A stretch of DNA of 24,399 nt from WYZ-LMO8 sp964586135 (GCA_964586135.1 CAZPGS010000006.1:1-24399), one strand, 5' to 3'; positions 16,246 through 23,439 are shown, numbered from the stretch's first letter. The notes: generated by a model from the sequence alone, not told the origin. Numbers and translations are program-made.

Positions 16246-16513
16246 CCTGGACCAAGGGCCTCCTGACCGTCGCCGTAGTGTTGTCCGCTATGCCAAGCCT
16301 CTTCATCTGATCCGAGTTGAGCCATACCTCATTTACTGGGACCGCGTCGCTCACGACCACGTCAAAGTTGTACCTCTTCTTCCCAGCCAGGACAACCTCT
16401 AGCTTGTCCGTTATCCCCAAGAACTCGGCCGTCTTGGGGTTTATCCTCGCGGTCCCCTCTTTGACCTCGTCCCTCTTCCTCAGCTTCAGCCTCCTCTCCA
16501 CGACCTTGCCCAT
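16238..16513 (-). CDS. Conserved-looking small protein with two internal repeats (91 aa)
   Basis: I do not recognise an assigned function. After a basic N-terminus (KVVERRLKLRKRDEVKEG) there are two similar units: INPKTAEFLGITDKLEVVLAG at residues 24-44 and LNSDQMKRLGIADNTTATVRR at about 66-86. Each has a polar turn, a short helix ending in LGI-D, and a strand. This pattern is typical of double-psi beta-barrels (as in the N-domain of Cdc48/VAT and related archaeal small proteins), so a binding rather than enzymatic role is likely. It starts at ATG 16513 with GGGGTGG just upstream and lies 52 bases after the stop of glyS on the same strand, so the two are probably co-transcribed. Confidence 0.75.
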   Translation of the reverse strand: MGKVVERRLKLRKRDEVKEGTARINPKTAEFLGITDKLEVVLAGKKRYNFDVVVSDAVPVNEVWLNSDQMKRLGIADNTTATVRRPLVQAR

Positions 16514-16565
16514 AAAGCCACCCCCTAAGGGGCGCGACCTTCTCGGATGCCTAACATTGACGTTC

Positions 16566-18305
16566 TTATATCTGTTTGAAGAGCTCCCTTAGAGCTCCCT
16601 TCACCTCCCCCCTCTTGACGTAAGCCTCGACGACCTCGGGTAGCTCGCTTATCGGGCACCTCACTTGCCTCCACGTATCCCTGTCCCTTATGGTGACCGT
16701 GCCGTCCTCCATCGTCTGGCGGTCGATGGTTATCGCGAGCGGCACGCCCACCTCGTCGGCTCTAGCGTACCTCCTGCCTATGGATCCCGAGTCGTCATAC
16801 TCCACCACCAGCCCCCTGAGCTTCAGCGCGTTGTAGACCTCCATGGCCTTTTCGGGGAGCCCGTCCCTGTTCACGAGCGGCAGGACGACGGCCTCTATGG
16901 GGGCCACGTCTGGAGGTAGCGACGACACGATCCTGCCCTCCTTCTCCCTGTAGGCATACTCCATGACCGCGTAGACCAATCTCTCGGCGCCGAAAGAGGG
17001 CTCTGCGACGAACGGTATGAACCTTCGCCCCTTGACCACCCTCTTGACCTTGTTGAAATTGACGTGCTTTTGGTAAACCCTGAACTTGCCCACCTCGAAG
17101 AACCCCTTGGTTCGGATCTCCTCCAAGACCCTCTCCCCCGGCATGAGCTTCAAGGAGTTGATGACAGCGGACGCCTCTGCGCCGAAGTCCTCCTTTATCG
17201 CCTCCGACACTGGCTTTACCTCGACCTCCTCGACCTCGACCTCCGCTGGCAACTGCTTGTAGACTCTCAAGTCCTCCCCGCTAGAGGCCATGTGGCCCCT
17301 CAAGTCGTAGTCGGTCCTGAAGGCGTGCCCAGAGACCTCGACCCACCCCCACTTCTCCAGCTTGACTACTTGGTCGTAGACCTGAGAGGCGTAGTGGGCC
17401 CTCTCGTGAGGCAACTTGGCTACGAACATCTGCTTGTCCCATGGGATCCCGAGGTCTTGGACGAACTTCTGGGCCGTGACCATGAAGTACGCGAGCCACT
17501 CGCAGGCCACAAGCCCTCGCTTGAGCGCTTCGTCGACGGCGACCTCCATGGGGGTCAGATCCCTCTTCGCGACCCGCTCCTCGGGGACTAGTCTCAATAC
17601 CTCGCCTTTATCGAGTACGGGACAGGAGGGCTCTTGAGGGTCGTAGAAGAGCTCGAGCTCCATTATTGTGAACTCCCTCAACCTTATGGGCCCTTGTCTG
17701 GGGGATATTTCGTTCCTCATGACCTTGCCTATTTGGGCTATACCCAGTGGTAGCTTGTTCCTGACGACGTTGTACACCCTGTTAAAAGTAGTGAACATGC
17801 CTTGAGCGGCCTCCGGCCTAGCGAAGCCCACGTTCTCGCTGTAAGGCCCTATGGTCGTCTTGAACAGGAGGTTGAACTTCTTGGCACTTCCTAATTGACC
17901 TCTGCACTCCGGGCACTTAACTCCCTTCTCAATGATTATGGAGGTCAGTTGCTCCTCGCTCAATCCCTCGAGCCCTGAAAGCCCTGTCTGCTCCTCTATC
18001 ACGTGGTCTGCCCTGAACTTCCTCCCGCACGTCAAGCACTCGACCATGTAGTCCATGAAGTGGCTGACGTGTCCCGAGGCCTCGAAGACCTTGTACGGCG
18101 TTATTATCGGTGTCTCTACCTCCACGACGAACTCTTGGTTTCTAAGCACGAACCAGTAGCGCCACTTCTCCTCGATCTTTCTCTTTAAGAGCTTGCCTAG
18201 GGGGCCGAAGTCCAGGAACCCGCTCACGCCGCCGTAGAGCTCTGCTGAGGCCCAGAAGAAGCCCCTCCTCCTAGCCAGCTCCATCACCTTATCCGCAATG
18301 CTCAC
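16566..18305 (-). CDS. glyS: Glycyl-tRNA synthetase, class II, archaeal/eukaryotic dimeric type
   Basis: It charges tRNA-Gly. The N-terminal segment RRGFFWASAELYGGVSGFLDFGPLG is diagnostic of the dimeric enzyme. A zinc-ribbon-like insertion has CLTCGRKF and CPECRG. Motif 2 of class II synthetases is MRNEISPRQGPIRLREF and motif 3 is GAERLVYAVMEYAY. The C-terminal anticodon-binding domain follows (about residues 465-579). GTG 18305 was chosen because AAGGTG lies seven bases upstream, and it yields the expected start SIADKVMELARRRGFF. The open frame extends nine codons further upstream without family similarity. The 579 residues are normal. A TATA box at 18356-18365 lies beyond the end of the upstream nuclease gene. 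Confidence 0.96.
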   Translation of the reverse strand: MSIADKVMELARRRGFFWASAELYGGVSGFLDFGPLGKLLKRKIEEKWRYWFVLRNQEFVVEVETPIITPYKVFEASGHVSHFMDYMVECLTCGRKFRADHVIEEQTGLSGLEGLSEEQLTSIIIEKGVKCPECRGQLGSAKKFNLLFKTTIGPYSENVGFARPEAAQGMFTTFNRVYNVVRNKLPLGIAQIGKVMRNEISPRQGPIRLREFTIMELELFYDPQEPSCPVLDKGEVLRLVPEERVAKRDLTPMEVAVDEALKRGLVACEWLAYFMVTAQKFVQDLGIPWDKQMFVAKLPHERAHYASQVYDQVVKLEKWGWVEVSGHAFRTDYDLRGHMASSGEDLRVYKQLPAEVEVEEVEVKPVSEAIKEDFGAEASAVINSLKLMPGERVLEEIRTKGFFEVGKFRVYQKHVNFNKVKRVVKGRRFIPFVAEPSFGAERLVYAVMEYAYREKEGRIVSSLPPDVAPIEAVVLPLVNRDGLPEKAMEVYNALKLRGLVVEYDDSGSIGRRYARADEVGVPLAITIDRQTMEDGTVTIRDRDTWRQVRCPISELPEVVEAYVKRGEVKGALRELFKQI

Positions 18306-18355
18306 CGCTCGACACCTTCGTCTCTGAAGCACTACAGCATCCCAGCTATCGTTGG

Positions 18356-18365
18356 ATATAAAAGC
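18356..18365 (-). promoter_or_regulatory. TATA box for glyS
   Basis: The minus strand reads GCTTTTATAT, predicting a start near 18335 and a leader of about 30 bases before GTG 18305. Confidence 0.5.
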
Positions 18366-18375
18366 TCTTCCAAGC

Positions 18376-19365
18376 TCAGGGCATGGCGATGGCCTCCATC
18401 TTCAGCCTCTTCTTGACCTCTCGCGCGAACTCCGCGCCGTAGCCGTCCCTGCTGTTATCGACTATTACCAACTTGGGCCTGCAATTCTCCACGTATGCCA
18501 AGAGGTGGTTAAAGTCGCTGTGACTGCTGAGAGAGACCCTGTACATGTCGTCAGACACTTTTCTATGCGTGACGTTGAACTCCCACCCCGTCAGGTGGAT
18601 CTTCAATCCCCTCACGTTCTCGCCCAGTTTCGACACGTGCTTGAAGAAGACGTAGCCTCCACCGCTCTTAAGTATCTCGAGCCCCTTGCTCGAAGCGGCG
18701 TTTATTACGTCTCGAACCTCTAGGTTGTGCTTAGCGCAGACAGTCGTCAGCTCGTACATCTTCCCCTCCGCTAAGAAGGGCTCTCCAATACCGTTCCTCC
18801 GTAGGACCTCCATAACCTCCTGGGCTTTCCCGTAGAAGCCGTATACGTGGACTGGTCGTTTCTGGACCTCGCTGCTTACGAGCTTTATCAGCGCGCTATA
18901 GACCTCGTCTATCGGAGGCCTGACGCACCTCGGATGCCCATAGGTGGCCTCTATGACTAAGACGTCTGCATCGATGACCGGCGCACCCGGGAGCCTGAAG
19001 TCGCTGGTGTACAAGACCCTGTCCCCCTCGGGGCCCTCTACTAAGACTTGGGCTGAGCCGGGTATGTGGCCTGAGGGGTAGAAGGTCATCACGTCAGCGC
19101 CAGCCATTACTGGTTCTCCGTAGCTCAGCGGCAGGACCTCCTCAGCCCTCCTGCCGTAGAGAACGCTGAGCATGTCCCTCGTCAGCGGAGTGGCATAGAC
19201 GGCCTTGCACTTCCTCAGGCTCTCCTTCAGGCCTAAGACGTGGTCGTAGTGGGCGTGAGTTACGACCCTGATCTCTCTTCCGTCCTCGTGGGCGTCACAG
19301 GCCACGCTCTCCCCTAGTAAGATGGCCTTGCTCTTGGACACTGCCGCGTTGAGCACCAAGGGCAC
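18376..19365 (-). CDS. Beta-CASP metallo-beta-lactamase-fold nuclease (mRNA 3'-processing/SNM1-like)
   Basis: This is a zinc-dependent hydrolase of the family that includes RNA 3'-end processing factors and DNA-repair exonucleases. Motif 2 is THAHYDH at residues 36-42. Motif 3 is GHIPGSAQV with His100. Motif 4 is Asp122 in YTSDFRL. The beta-CASP motif A is VIEATYG. Motif C is near SLSSHSDFNHLL, close to residue 290. At 329 residues it is short compared with KH-domain aCPSF1 proteins and has no KH domains, so it is one of the compact archaeal members. DNA or RNA as substrate cannot be decided from sequence. GTG 19365 lies just behind a TATA-like box, so the mRNA is nearly leaderless. Confidence 0.88.
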   Translation of the reverse strand: MPLVLNAAVSKSKAILLGESVACDAHEDGREIRVVTHAHYDHVLGLKESLRKCKAVYATPLTRDMLSVLYGRRAEEVLPLSYGEPVMAGADVMTFYPSGHIPGSAQVLVEGPEGDRVLYTSDFRLPGAPVIDADVLVIEATYGHPRCVRPPIDEVYSALIKLVSSEVQKRPVHVYGFYGKAQEVMEVLRRNGIGEPFLAEGKMYELTTVCAKHNLEVRDVINAASSKGLEILKSGGGYVFFKHVSKLGENVRGLKIHLTGWEFNVTHRKVSDDMYRVSLSSHSDFNHLLAYVENCRPKLVIVDNSRDGYGAEFAREVKKRLKMEAIAMP

Positions 19366-19393
19366 CGACTACTCATCTAGCGTCCTTTTTCAG

Positions 19394-19402
19394 CTTAAAA
19401 AG
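19394..19402 (-). promoter_or_regulatory. TATA box for beta-CASP nuclease gene
   Basis: The minus strand reads CTTTTTAAG, 29-37 bases before GTG 19365. Confidence 0.5.
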
Positions 19403-19492
19403 ATCACCGACAGCTTAAACGCCTCGTGCTCCGAGGGCGGCCCGAGCGGGTGACAGCCCTCTTGAAAGGCCTTGATAGCCAAACTAAGTGAG

Positions 19493-19888
19493 TCAGCCTA
19501 TAACTGGCCTGAACTTGTATGTGTAGCAGATCATGCCGCCCTCGAGTTGCTCCGGCAACCTCCTTATGGTCAGCTCGACCTCCATGCCCTCCTTGACCTC
19601 GTTGACGTCCACGTCAGTTATTTGGGCCACGACCCTCACTCCGTTTTCGAGCTCCACTATGCCGACCACGTAGGGCACCACGGCGTCGTAGCCCTTGGGC
19701 GCTGAGTACACGACCGTGTACTCCACTAGCTTGCCCCTCTCCGCTAGCTTGTACTCCTCTAGCTTCGCCGAGCCGCAGTAGGAGCACACGAGACGCGGGG
19801 GGAAGAAGACCTTACCGCACGCAGCACACTTGTTGCCTAAGAGCCTGTATCTATGAAGCCTCGTTCTCCAATAAGCTGAGGCCGCCAT
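19493..19888 (-). CDS. DUF35 OB-fold/zinc-ribbon acyl-CoA partner protein
   Basis: This protein belongs to the DUF35 (ChsH2-like) family, which holds thiolase-fold enzymes in complexes. In methanogen work it bridges thiolase and HMG-CoA synthase and provides a shared CoA-binding site. A rubredoxin-like zinc ribbon is seen at about residues 18-40 (CAACGKVFFPPRLVCSYCG), followed by the OB-fold strands (GKLVEYTVVYSAPKGY, PYVVGIVELENGVRVVAQI). ATG 19888 overlaps the thiolase stop as TGATG, the usual coupled arrangement. A GTG nine bases upstream (19897) is possible but less likely. The 131 residues are normal. It is the last gene of the three-gene operon. Confidence 0.92.
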   Translation of the reverse strand: MAASAYWRTRLHRYRLLGNKCAACGKVFFPPRLVCSYCGSAKLEEYKLAERGKLVEYTVVYSAPKGYDAVVPYVVGIVELENGVRVVAQITDVDVNEVKEGMEVELTIRRLPEQLEGGMICYTYKFRPVIG

Positions 19889-21066
19889 CAGCAACACGCC
19901 TCGAACAAATTTATGACCACCAGCGAGTTGAACCCGCAGCTGGTGTGCGTCAGTCCAATCCTCGCATTCTTGACTTGGTTCGGGCCGGCACTATTAGTCA
20001 GCTGCAGGAAGGCCTCGGCAGCTTGGTAGATGCCTATGGCTCCGAGGGGGGCCCCTCGTGCCTTGAGCCCGCCGAAGGTGTTCACCGGCATGGAGCCCTT
20101 CAGCATGACCTCGCCGCTCTTGAGTAGCTCCACCCCCTTGCCCGGGTCACAGAGCCCCAACTTCTCGAGGGCTATGACGCCCATTACGGAGTAGTCGTCG
20201 TAGAGCTCCGCGAAGCTCAAGTCCGACGGCTTCACATTGGCCACTTCGTAAGCCCTCCGGGATGCCTCTACTAAGGCCCTCATGTCCAGCAGATCCTCCC
20301 TCTCCATTAGGTTAATCCTGTCCCGGGCGACCTCTGAGGCGGCGACCCTCGCGTGCGGTAGCCCCAGCTCCTTGGCCATCTCGTGTGGGCACATGATTAT
20401 CGCGGCAGCTCCGTCGCTGGGAGACGGAGCCTCGAGGACCCTTACGGGCTCTGCTAGTAAGGCTGAGTCCATTATCGCCTCGACGGATAGCCTAAACGGG
20501 TACTGGGCGTGACTACAGGTAAGGGCGTGCTCGTGGTCCACGACGGACATCAGCACGACTTCTTCCTGCCTCACCTTGTAGCGCTTTAGGTAGGTCTTGT
20601 AGATCAACGCGGCTAGGCTGTGGACTGTTGCCCCCATGTACTCGAACTGTTCTTGGTCTTGAACCGAGGTCAGCGCGGACATTATCTCTTGAGTCGACGC
20701 CTCGCTCATCTTCTCGACCCCGCAGACCAAGACCAAGTCCCTTATGCCGTGGGCAACGTCCCTATAGGCCTCGTGTATCGCGAGGGCGCCCGAGGCCCCT
20801 CCGGCGTCTATCGATATCGCGAACTTGTCGTAGAGCCCTAGGCTATCGGCCAAGACGTTCGCCAAGTTCGTCTGTCCTTGGATGTACCCCGAGAGGGAAT
20901 TCGCCACGTATATCCCGTCTAAGGACTTCGCGCTGAGGCCCGCGCTCTCGAGGGCTTTTAGGGAGGCCTCTACGAAGAGCCCCTTGAGGGACTTCTCCCA
21001 GTGCTCCGATACTCTAGTGTAGCCAATAGATATTACTGCTACGTCCCTCATAGGCCAGCACTTCAC
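19888..21066 (-). CDS. Thiolase-fold (SCP2-like) protein lacking the catalytic Cys and His
   Basis: Its position between HMG-CoA synthase and DUF35 is that of the archaeal acetoacetyl-CoA thiolase of the mevalonate pathway. The fold is clear: VAVISIGYTRVSE at the start, LVLVCGVEKMSE near 111-122, and GLKARGAPLGAIG near 333-345. However, the nucleophile motif, normally EAACASG, reads DAGGASG (87-93), so Gly90 stands in place of Cys. The GHP motif reads GAP, so Ala339 replaces the catalytic His. The HD-F type motif reads LYDDYS (288-293). Standard Claisen chemistry is therefore not expected. A structural role, or a repurposed site as in the Ltp2-ChsH2 aldolase, is possible. GTG 21066 overlaps the HMG-CoA synthase stop as GTGA. 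ATG 21051 is an alternative start that fits family alignments better. Confidence 0.88.
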   Translation of the reverse strand: MKCWPMRDVAVISIGYTRVSEHWEKSLKGLFVEASLKALESAGLSAKSLDGIYVANSLSGYIQGQTNLANVLADSLGLYDKFAISIDAGGASGALAIHEAYRDVAHGIRDLVLVCGVEKMSEASTQEIMSALTSVQDQEQFEYMGATVHSLAALIYKTYLKRYKVRQEEVVLMSVVDHEHALTCSHAQYPFRLSVEAIMDSALLAEPVRVLEAPSPSDGAAAIIMCPHEMAKELGLPHARVAASEVARDRINLMEREDLLDMRALVEASRRAYEVANVKPSDLSFAELYDDYSVMGVIALEKLGLCDPGKGVELLKSGEVMLKGSMPVNTFGGLKARGAPLGAIGIYQAAEAFLQLTNSAGPNQVKNARIGLTHTSCGFNSLVVINLFEACC

Positions 21067-22124
21067 ATCAGTATCTTGTTCCTGAACTTGGCGTATATCG
21101 AGTAGTCTACCTCCTTCCTCCTAGACAAGAAGGCCGAGACCTTGGGGGCCCTATCTCTCTTCCCCTCTATGGCGTCTTGGACTATGAAGCTGAAGGCGTC
21201 GCTACCGGCGCCCGAGCCGTATGACACCAGCAGGATCCTGTCGCCCGGCTTGGCAACGTCTAGGACCGCGGCTAGCCCTATCATCGAGGACCCAGAGTAC
21301 GTGTTCCCTGTCATCGAGTACACGAGGCCCGGTTTTACCTTATCCTCGGGTATGCCAATGTAGCGGGCGGCCTTCAGCGGGAACTTGTAATTCGGCTGGT
21401 GGAATACCGCGTAGTCGAAGTCGCTAGGCCTTAATCCCAGCTCCGACATCAAGCCCTTGGCGGCCATGACGGTGTGCCTGAAGTAAGCGGGCTCTCCAGT
21501 AAAGCGGCCCATGTGGTAGGGGTAGCGATCCCCATCCCTTCTCCAGAAGTCGGGCGTGTCGGTCACGAAGGAGTAGCTGCCCTCGACATATGCTAAAGTC
21601 TCATTGCTCTTCTTAGCGAATATGAAGGCCCCACCGCCGGAGCCCGTCGTGTACTCCAGAGCGTCGGCAGGCCTCCCCTGAGCCGTGTCGACGCCTATGG
21701 CCATGGAGTACTCGACCATGCCCGAGGCTACCAAGCCTATGGAGGCTTGAAATGCCTCAGTGCCAGCCTTGCAGGCGAACTCGTAGTCCGCGGCCAATAC
21801 GTTAGGCGTGGCCCCGATGGCCTCCGCGACTATCGTGCTGCAGGGCTTGACGGCGTAGGGCTTGGACTCCGTCCCCACGTAGACGGCCCCTATCGCGTCG
21901 GGCCTGATGCCAGCCCTCTTGATAGCGTACCTCGCGGCCTCAATCGCTATGGTGACGGCATCCTCATCGGGCCCGGCGACGGCCTTCTCCTCTACCGAGA
22001 GGTCGTCGTTGAACTTGCCCCACACGCGAGCTATCTCAGCCGCCTTGATTCTATACACTGGAATGTAGACCCCATAACCAACGATTCCTACATCATCGTC
22101 AGGCCTCAAGGCTTGATGCCCCAT
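21063..22124 (-). CDS. Hydroxymethylglutaryl-CoA synthase, archaeal type
   Basis: It condenses acetyl-CoA with acetoacetyl-CoA to HMG-CoA, the step before HMG-CoA reductase in isoprenoid (archaeal lipid) synthesis. The catalytic triad is intact with the expected spacing: Glu86 in VGTESKPY, Cys118 in YEFACKAGTEA, and His242 in FHQPNYKFP. The N-terminus VGIVGYGVYIPVYRIK is typical. The 353 residues are a normal length. ATG 22124 lies about 20 bases after the predicted transcription start. TTG 22109 is an alternative, since archaeal members usually have fewer residues before VGIVGYG. It is the first gene of an operon with the thiolase-like and DUF35 genes, all overlapping. Confidence 0.95.
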   Translation of the reverse strand: MGHQALRPDDDVGIVGYGVYIPVYRIKAAEIARVWGKFNDDLSVEEKAVAGPDEDAVTIAIEAARYAIKRAGIRPDAIGAVYVGTESKPYAVKPCSTIVAEAIGATPNVLAADYEFACKAGTEAFQASIGLVASGMVEYSMAIGVDTAQGRPADALEYTTGSGGGAFIFAKKSNETLAYVEGSYSFVTDTPDFWRRDGDRYPYHMGRFTGEPAYFRHTVMAAKGLMSELGLRPSDFDYAVFHQPNYKFPLKAARYIGIPEDKVKPGLVYSMTGNTYSGSSMIGLAAVLDVAKPGDRILLVSYGSGAGSDAFSFIVQDAIEGKRDRAPKVSAFLSRRKEVDYSIYAKFRNKILM

Positions 22125-22160
22125 GATAGAGGTAACGCTGAAAGCACTTTAGTCGTGGGC

Positions 22161-22172
22161 TAAGTATATATG
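22161..22172 (-). promoter_or_regulatory. TATA box for the HMG-CoA synthase operon
   Basis: The minus strand reads CATATATACTTA, a strong box about 40 bases before ATG 22124. Confidence 0.55.
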
Positions 22173-22234
22173 CCTTTCGTTTAGCGTCTAACATTTTTAC
22201 GTTAATTGTCGAATCAAAAGTCTGGACTGCTAAC

Positions 22235-22266
22235 GCCGATGGCCGTAAGTGGAAGAGGCCATCGGC
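22235..22266. repeat. Perfect 10-bp inverted repeat with 12-base loop
   Basis: GCCGATGGCC (22235-22244) and GGCCATCGGC (22257-22266) are exact reverse complements. The right arm extends into the 55-bp direct repeat beside the assembly gap. It could be a DNA or RNA hairpin of a mobile element end, or a terminator-like stem. Confidence 0.6.
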
Positions 22267-22312
22267 AACTTTAAAGAGCCGTCTGACCTCCTCCCCGCCC
22301 TGAAGGGCGAGG
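22258..22312. repeat. 55-bp direct repeat, left copy
   Basis: It is identical over 55 bases to 22413-22467 and directly abuts the left edge of the N run. It contains the near-palindrome CTTTAAAG and the hairpin CGCCC-TGAA-GGGCG (22296-22309). The exact abutment of both copies to the gap suggests an unmerged overlap of contig ends, or collapse at a multi-copy sequence. Confidence 0.9.
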
Positions 22313-22412
22313 NNNNNNNNNNNNNNNNNNNNNNNNNNNNNNNNNNNNNNNNNNNNNNNNNNNNNNNNNNNNNNNNNNNNNNNNNNNNNNNNNNNNNNNN
22401 NNNNNNNNNNNN
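22313..22412. other. Assembly gap, exactly 100 Ns
   Basis: A run of 100 Ns, the conventional filler for a gap of unknown size. The true length may be zero, or the gap may hide an element such as a complete insertion sequence. Confidence 0.99.
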
Positions 22413-22467
22413 GCCATCGGCAACTTTAAAGAGCCGTCTGACCTCCTCCCCGCCCTGAAGGGCGAGG
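22413..22467. repeat. 55-bp direct repeat, right copy
   Basis: Identical to 22258-22312. The hairpin is at 22451-22464. Rightward it continues directly into the AOR remnant. Confidence 0.9.
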
Positions 22468-22475
22468 CTTTCAGT
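22436..22475 (-). mobile_element. Sequence resembling the 3' end (TnpB/omega-RNA end) of an IS200/IS605-family element
   Basis: Read on the minus strand, AAAGCCTCGCCCTTCAGGG followed by CGGGGAGGAGGTCAGAC resembles the hairpin right end of archaeal IS605-type elements. There it overlaps the C-terminal codons of tnpB and forms the scaffold 3' end of the guide RNA. In frame it reads LALQGGEEVRR, like archaeal TnpB C-termini. No tnpB body is visible in the assembled sequence. This call rests on motif memory, not on a search. Confidence 0.4.
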
Positions 22476-22998
22476 TGTAATGCTTGCGAAATGGACCAAG
22501 TTCTCCAGCAGGGCCTATCGTCAGGCACGAGACCGACCTCTCGCCGACCTCTTGCTTGAGCGCCTCTTCGGTCTCGATGGAACCAAGGCCCCATAAGTGG
22601 TCAGCTCTCTCAATGTTCACTTTGCTGTCGAAGACCTTTATGTATACTGGCCTATCGGCAACCCCCTCTATTATCAAAGCGTCAAACCCGGCTTGCTTGA
22701 GCTCGACGCCGAACCTCCCTCCTACGTTGCTGTCGCCGTAGGCCCCGGTCAGAGGGCCCTCGGAGCTGAGAGTAGTCTTGCCAGTGCCGGTGAAGTACGT
22801 CCCGGTCAAAGGCCCGGTCGCTATCACGACCTTGTTCTCGGGTCTCGGGGGAGAAGGGCTCGGTATCCCTCGCGACCTCGTTCCACAAGATCTTGGCCCC
22901 CAGCCCCTGCCCCCTATGTAGTTTGAGACGAGCTCATCGTCGAGCTCTCGAACCTCGACCTCCCTCTTAGTCAGGTTCACCCTAGCTATCTTGTTCAT
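22470..22998 (-). pseudogene. Aldehyde ferredoxin oxidoreductase remnant, frameshifted and truncated
   Basis: This is the N-terminal part of a tungsten-dependent aldehyde ferredoxin oxidoreductase, which oxidises aldehydes to acids with ferredoxin as acceptor. Recognisable pieces in order are NKIARVNLTKREVEV, NYIGGRGWG, WNEVARDTEPFSPE (another frame), NKVVIATGPLTGTYFTGTGK, EGPLTGAYGDSNVGGRFG, and IGPAGE then NLVHFASITTE (another frame). Lesions are one base short in the C run at 22897-22901, a tandem 7-bp duplication at 22836-22849 that restores frame, and a frame change near 22500-22506. Homology stops at about 22475, after some 175 of the usual 600 or so residues, where the element-like sequence begins. 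Cofactor-binding and FeS cysteine regions are missing. ATG 22998 is a likely original start. An upstream GTG at 23016 is possible. Confidence 0.85.
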
Positions 22999-23031
22999 GT
23001 AGCCCCCCTTTGCCACCAATCCGGCCACCTC

Positions 23032-23439
23032 TTAGGGCTTGACGACCCTCAAGGCGTCCATCGGGCACATCTTAGCCTACTGAGGGTCTCCACCACACAG
23101 ATCGCAGACTAGAGGGACCATTAGCTCCTTGTGGAAGAATATGCCCTCGAAGGGCAAGCCGAAGCGCAGCTCCTAACAGAGCGTGCAAAGGGCCCCATCC
23201 ACCTCGATGCGCTGGCCGTTGAACCTCAGAGCGCTTGAGGGACATGCCTTGACGCACGCCTTCTCCTCGCAAAGTCTGCAGACTCTGACGCGAGTTCTCA
23301 CGTCGCCTTTCAAAACCCACATCTCAGCCCTTATCGCCGACTTCTTGGGGTTGTTTGCTTTGAAGTGCGTCAGAGCGCACGTGGGCTCGCAGGCGCCGCA
23401 GAGGGCGCACTTATCCTCGAGCACGTCTAGCCTCATCAT
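23032..23439 (-). pseudogene. Polyferredoxin (AOR electron-transfer partner) with two in-frame TAG codons
   Basis: This protein would hold four 4Fe-4S clusters and pass electrons from the neighbouring aldehyde oxidoreductase. The frame runs unbroken for 135 codons apart from TAG at codons 89 and 121. Cysteine sets are CALCGACEPTC (11-21), CRLCEEKACVKAC (from about 54), CTLC followed by TAG, and CDLCGGDPQ-TAG-AKMCP. The second TAG sits exactly where a cluster Cys is expected. At the first, about ten residues carrying the rest of the third cluster motif seem deleted. TAG is the ordinary stop of several intact genes here (top6B, top6A, helicase), so readthrough is unlikely. Start ATG 23439 has GAGGT just upstream. 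The promoter still looks intact. Confidence 0.85.

Noticed and set aside
22258..22467. CRISPR repeats
   Set aside because: There are only two copies of a 55-bp sequence, both touching the gap edges, with no spacer series.
22249..22594. Open frames running through the N gap
   Set aside because: They exist only because Ns are translated as unknown residues. The true reading across the gap is unknown.
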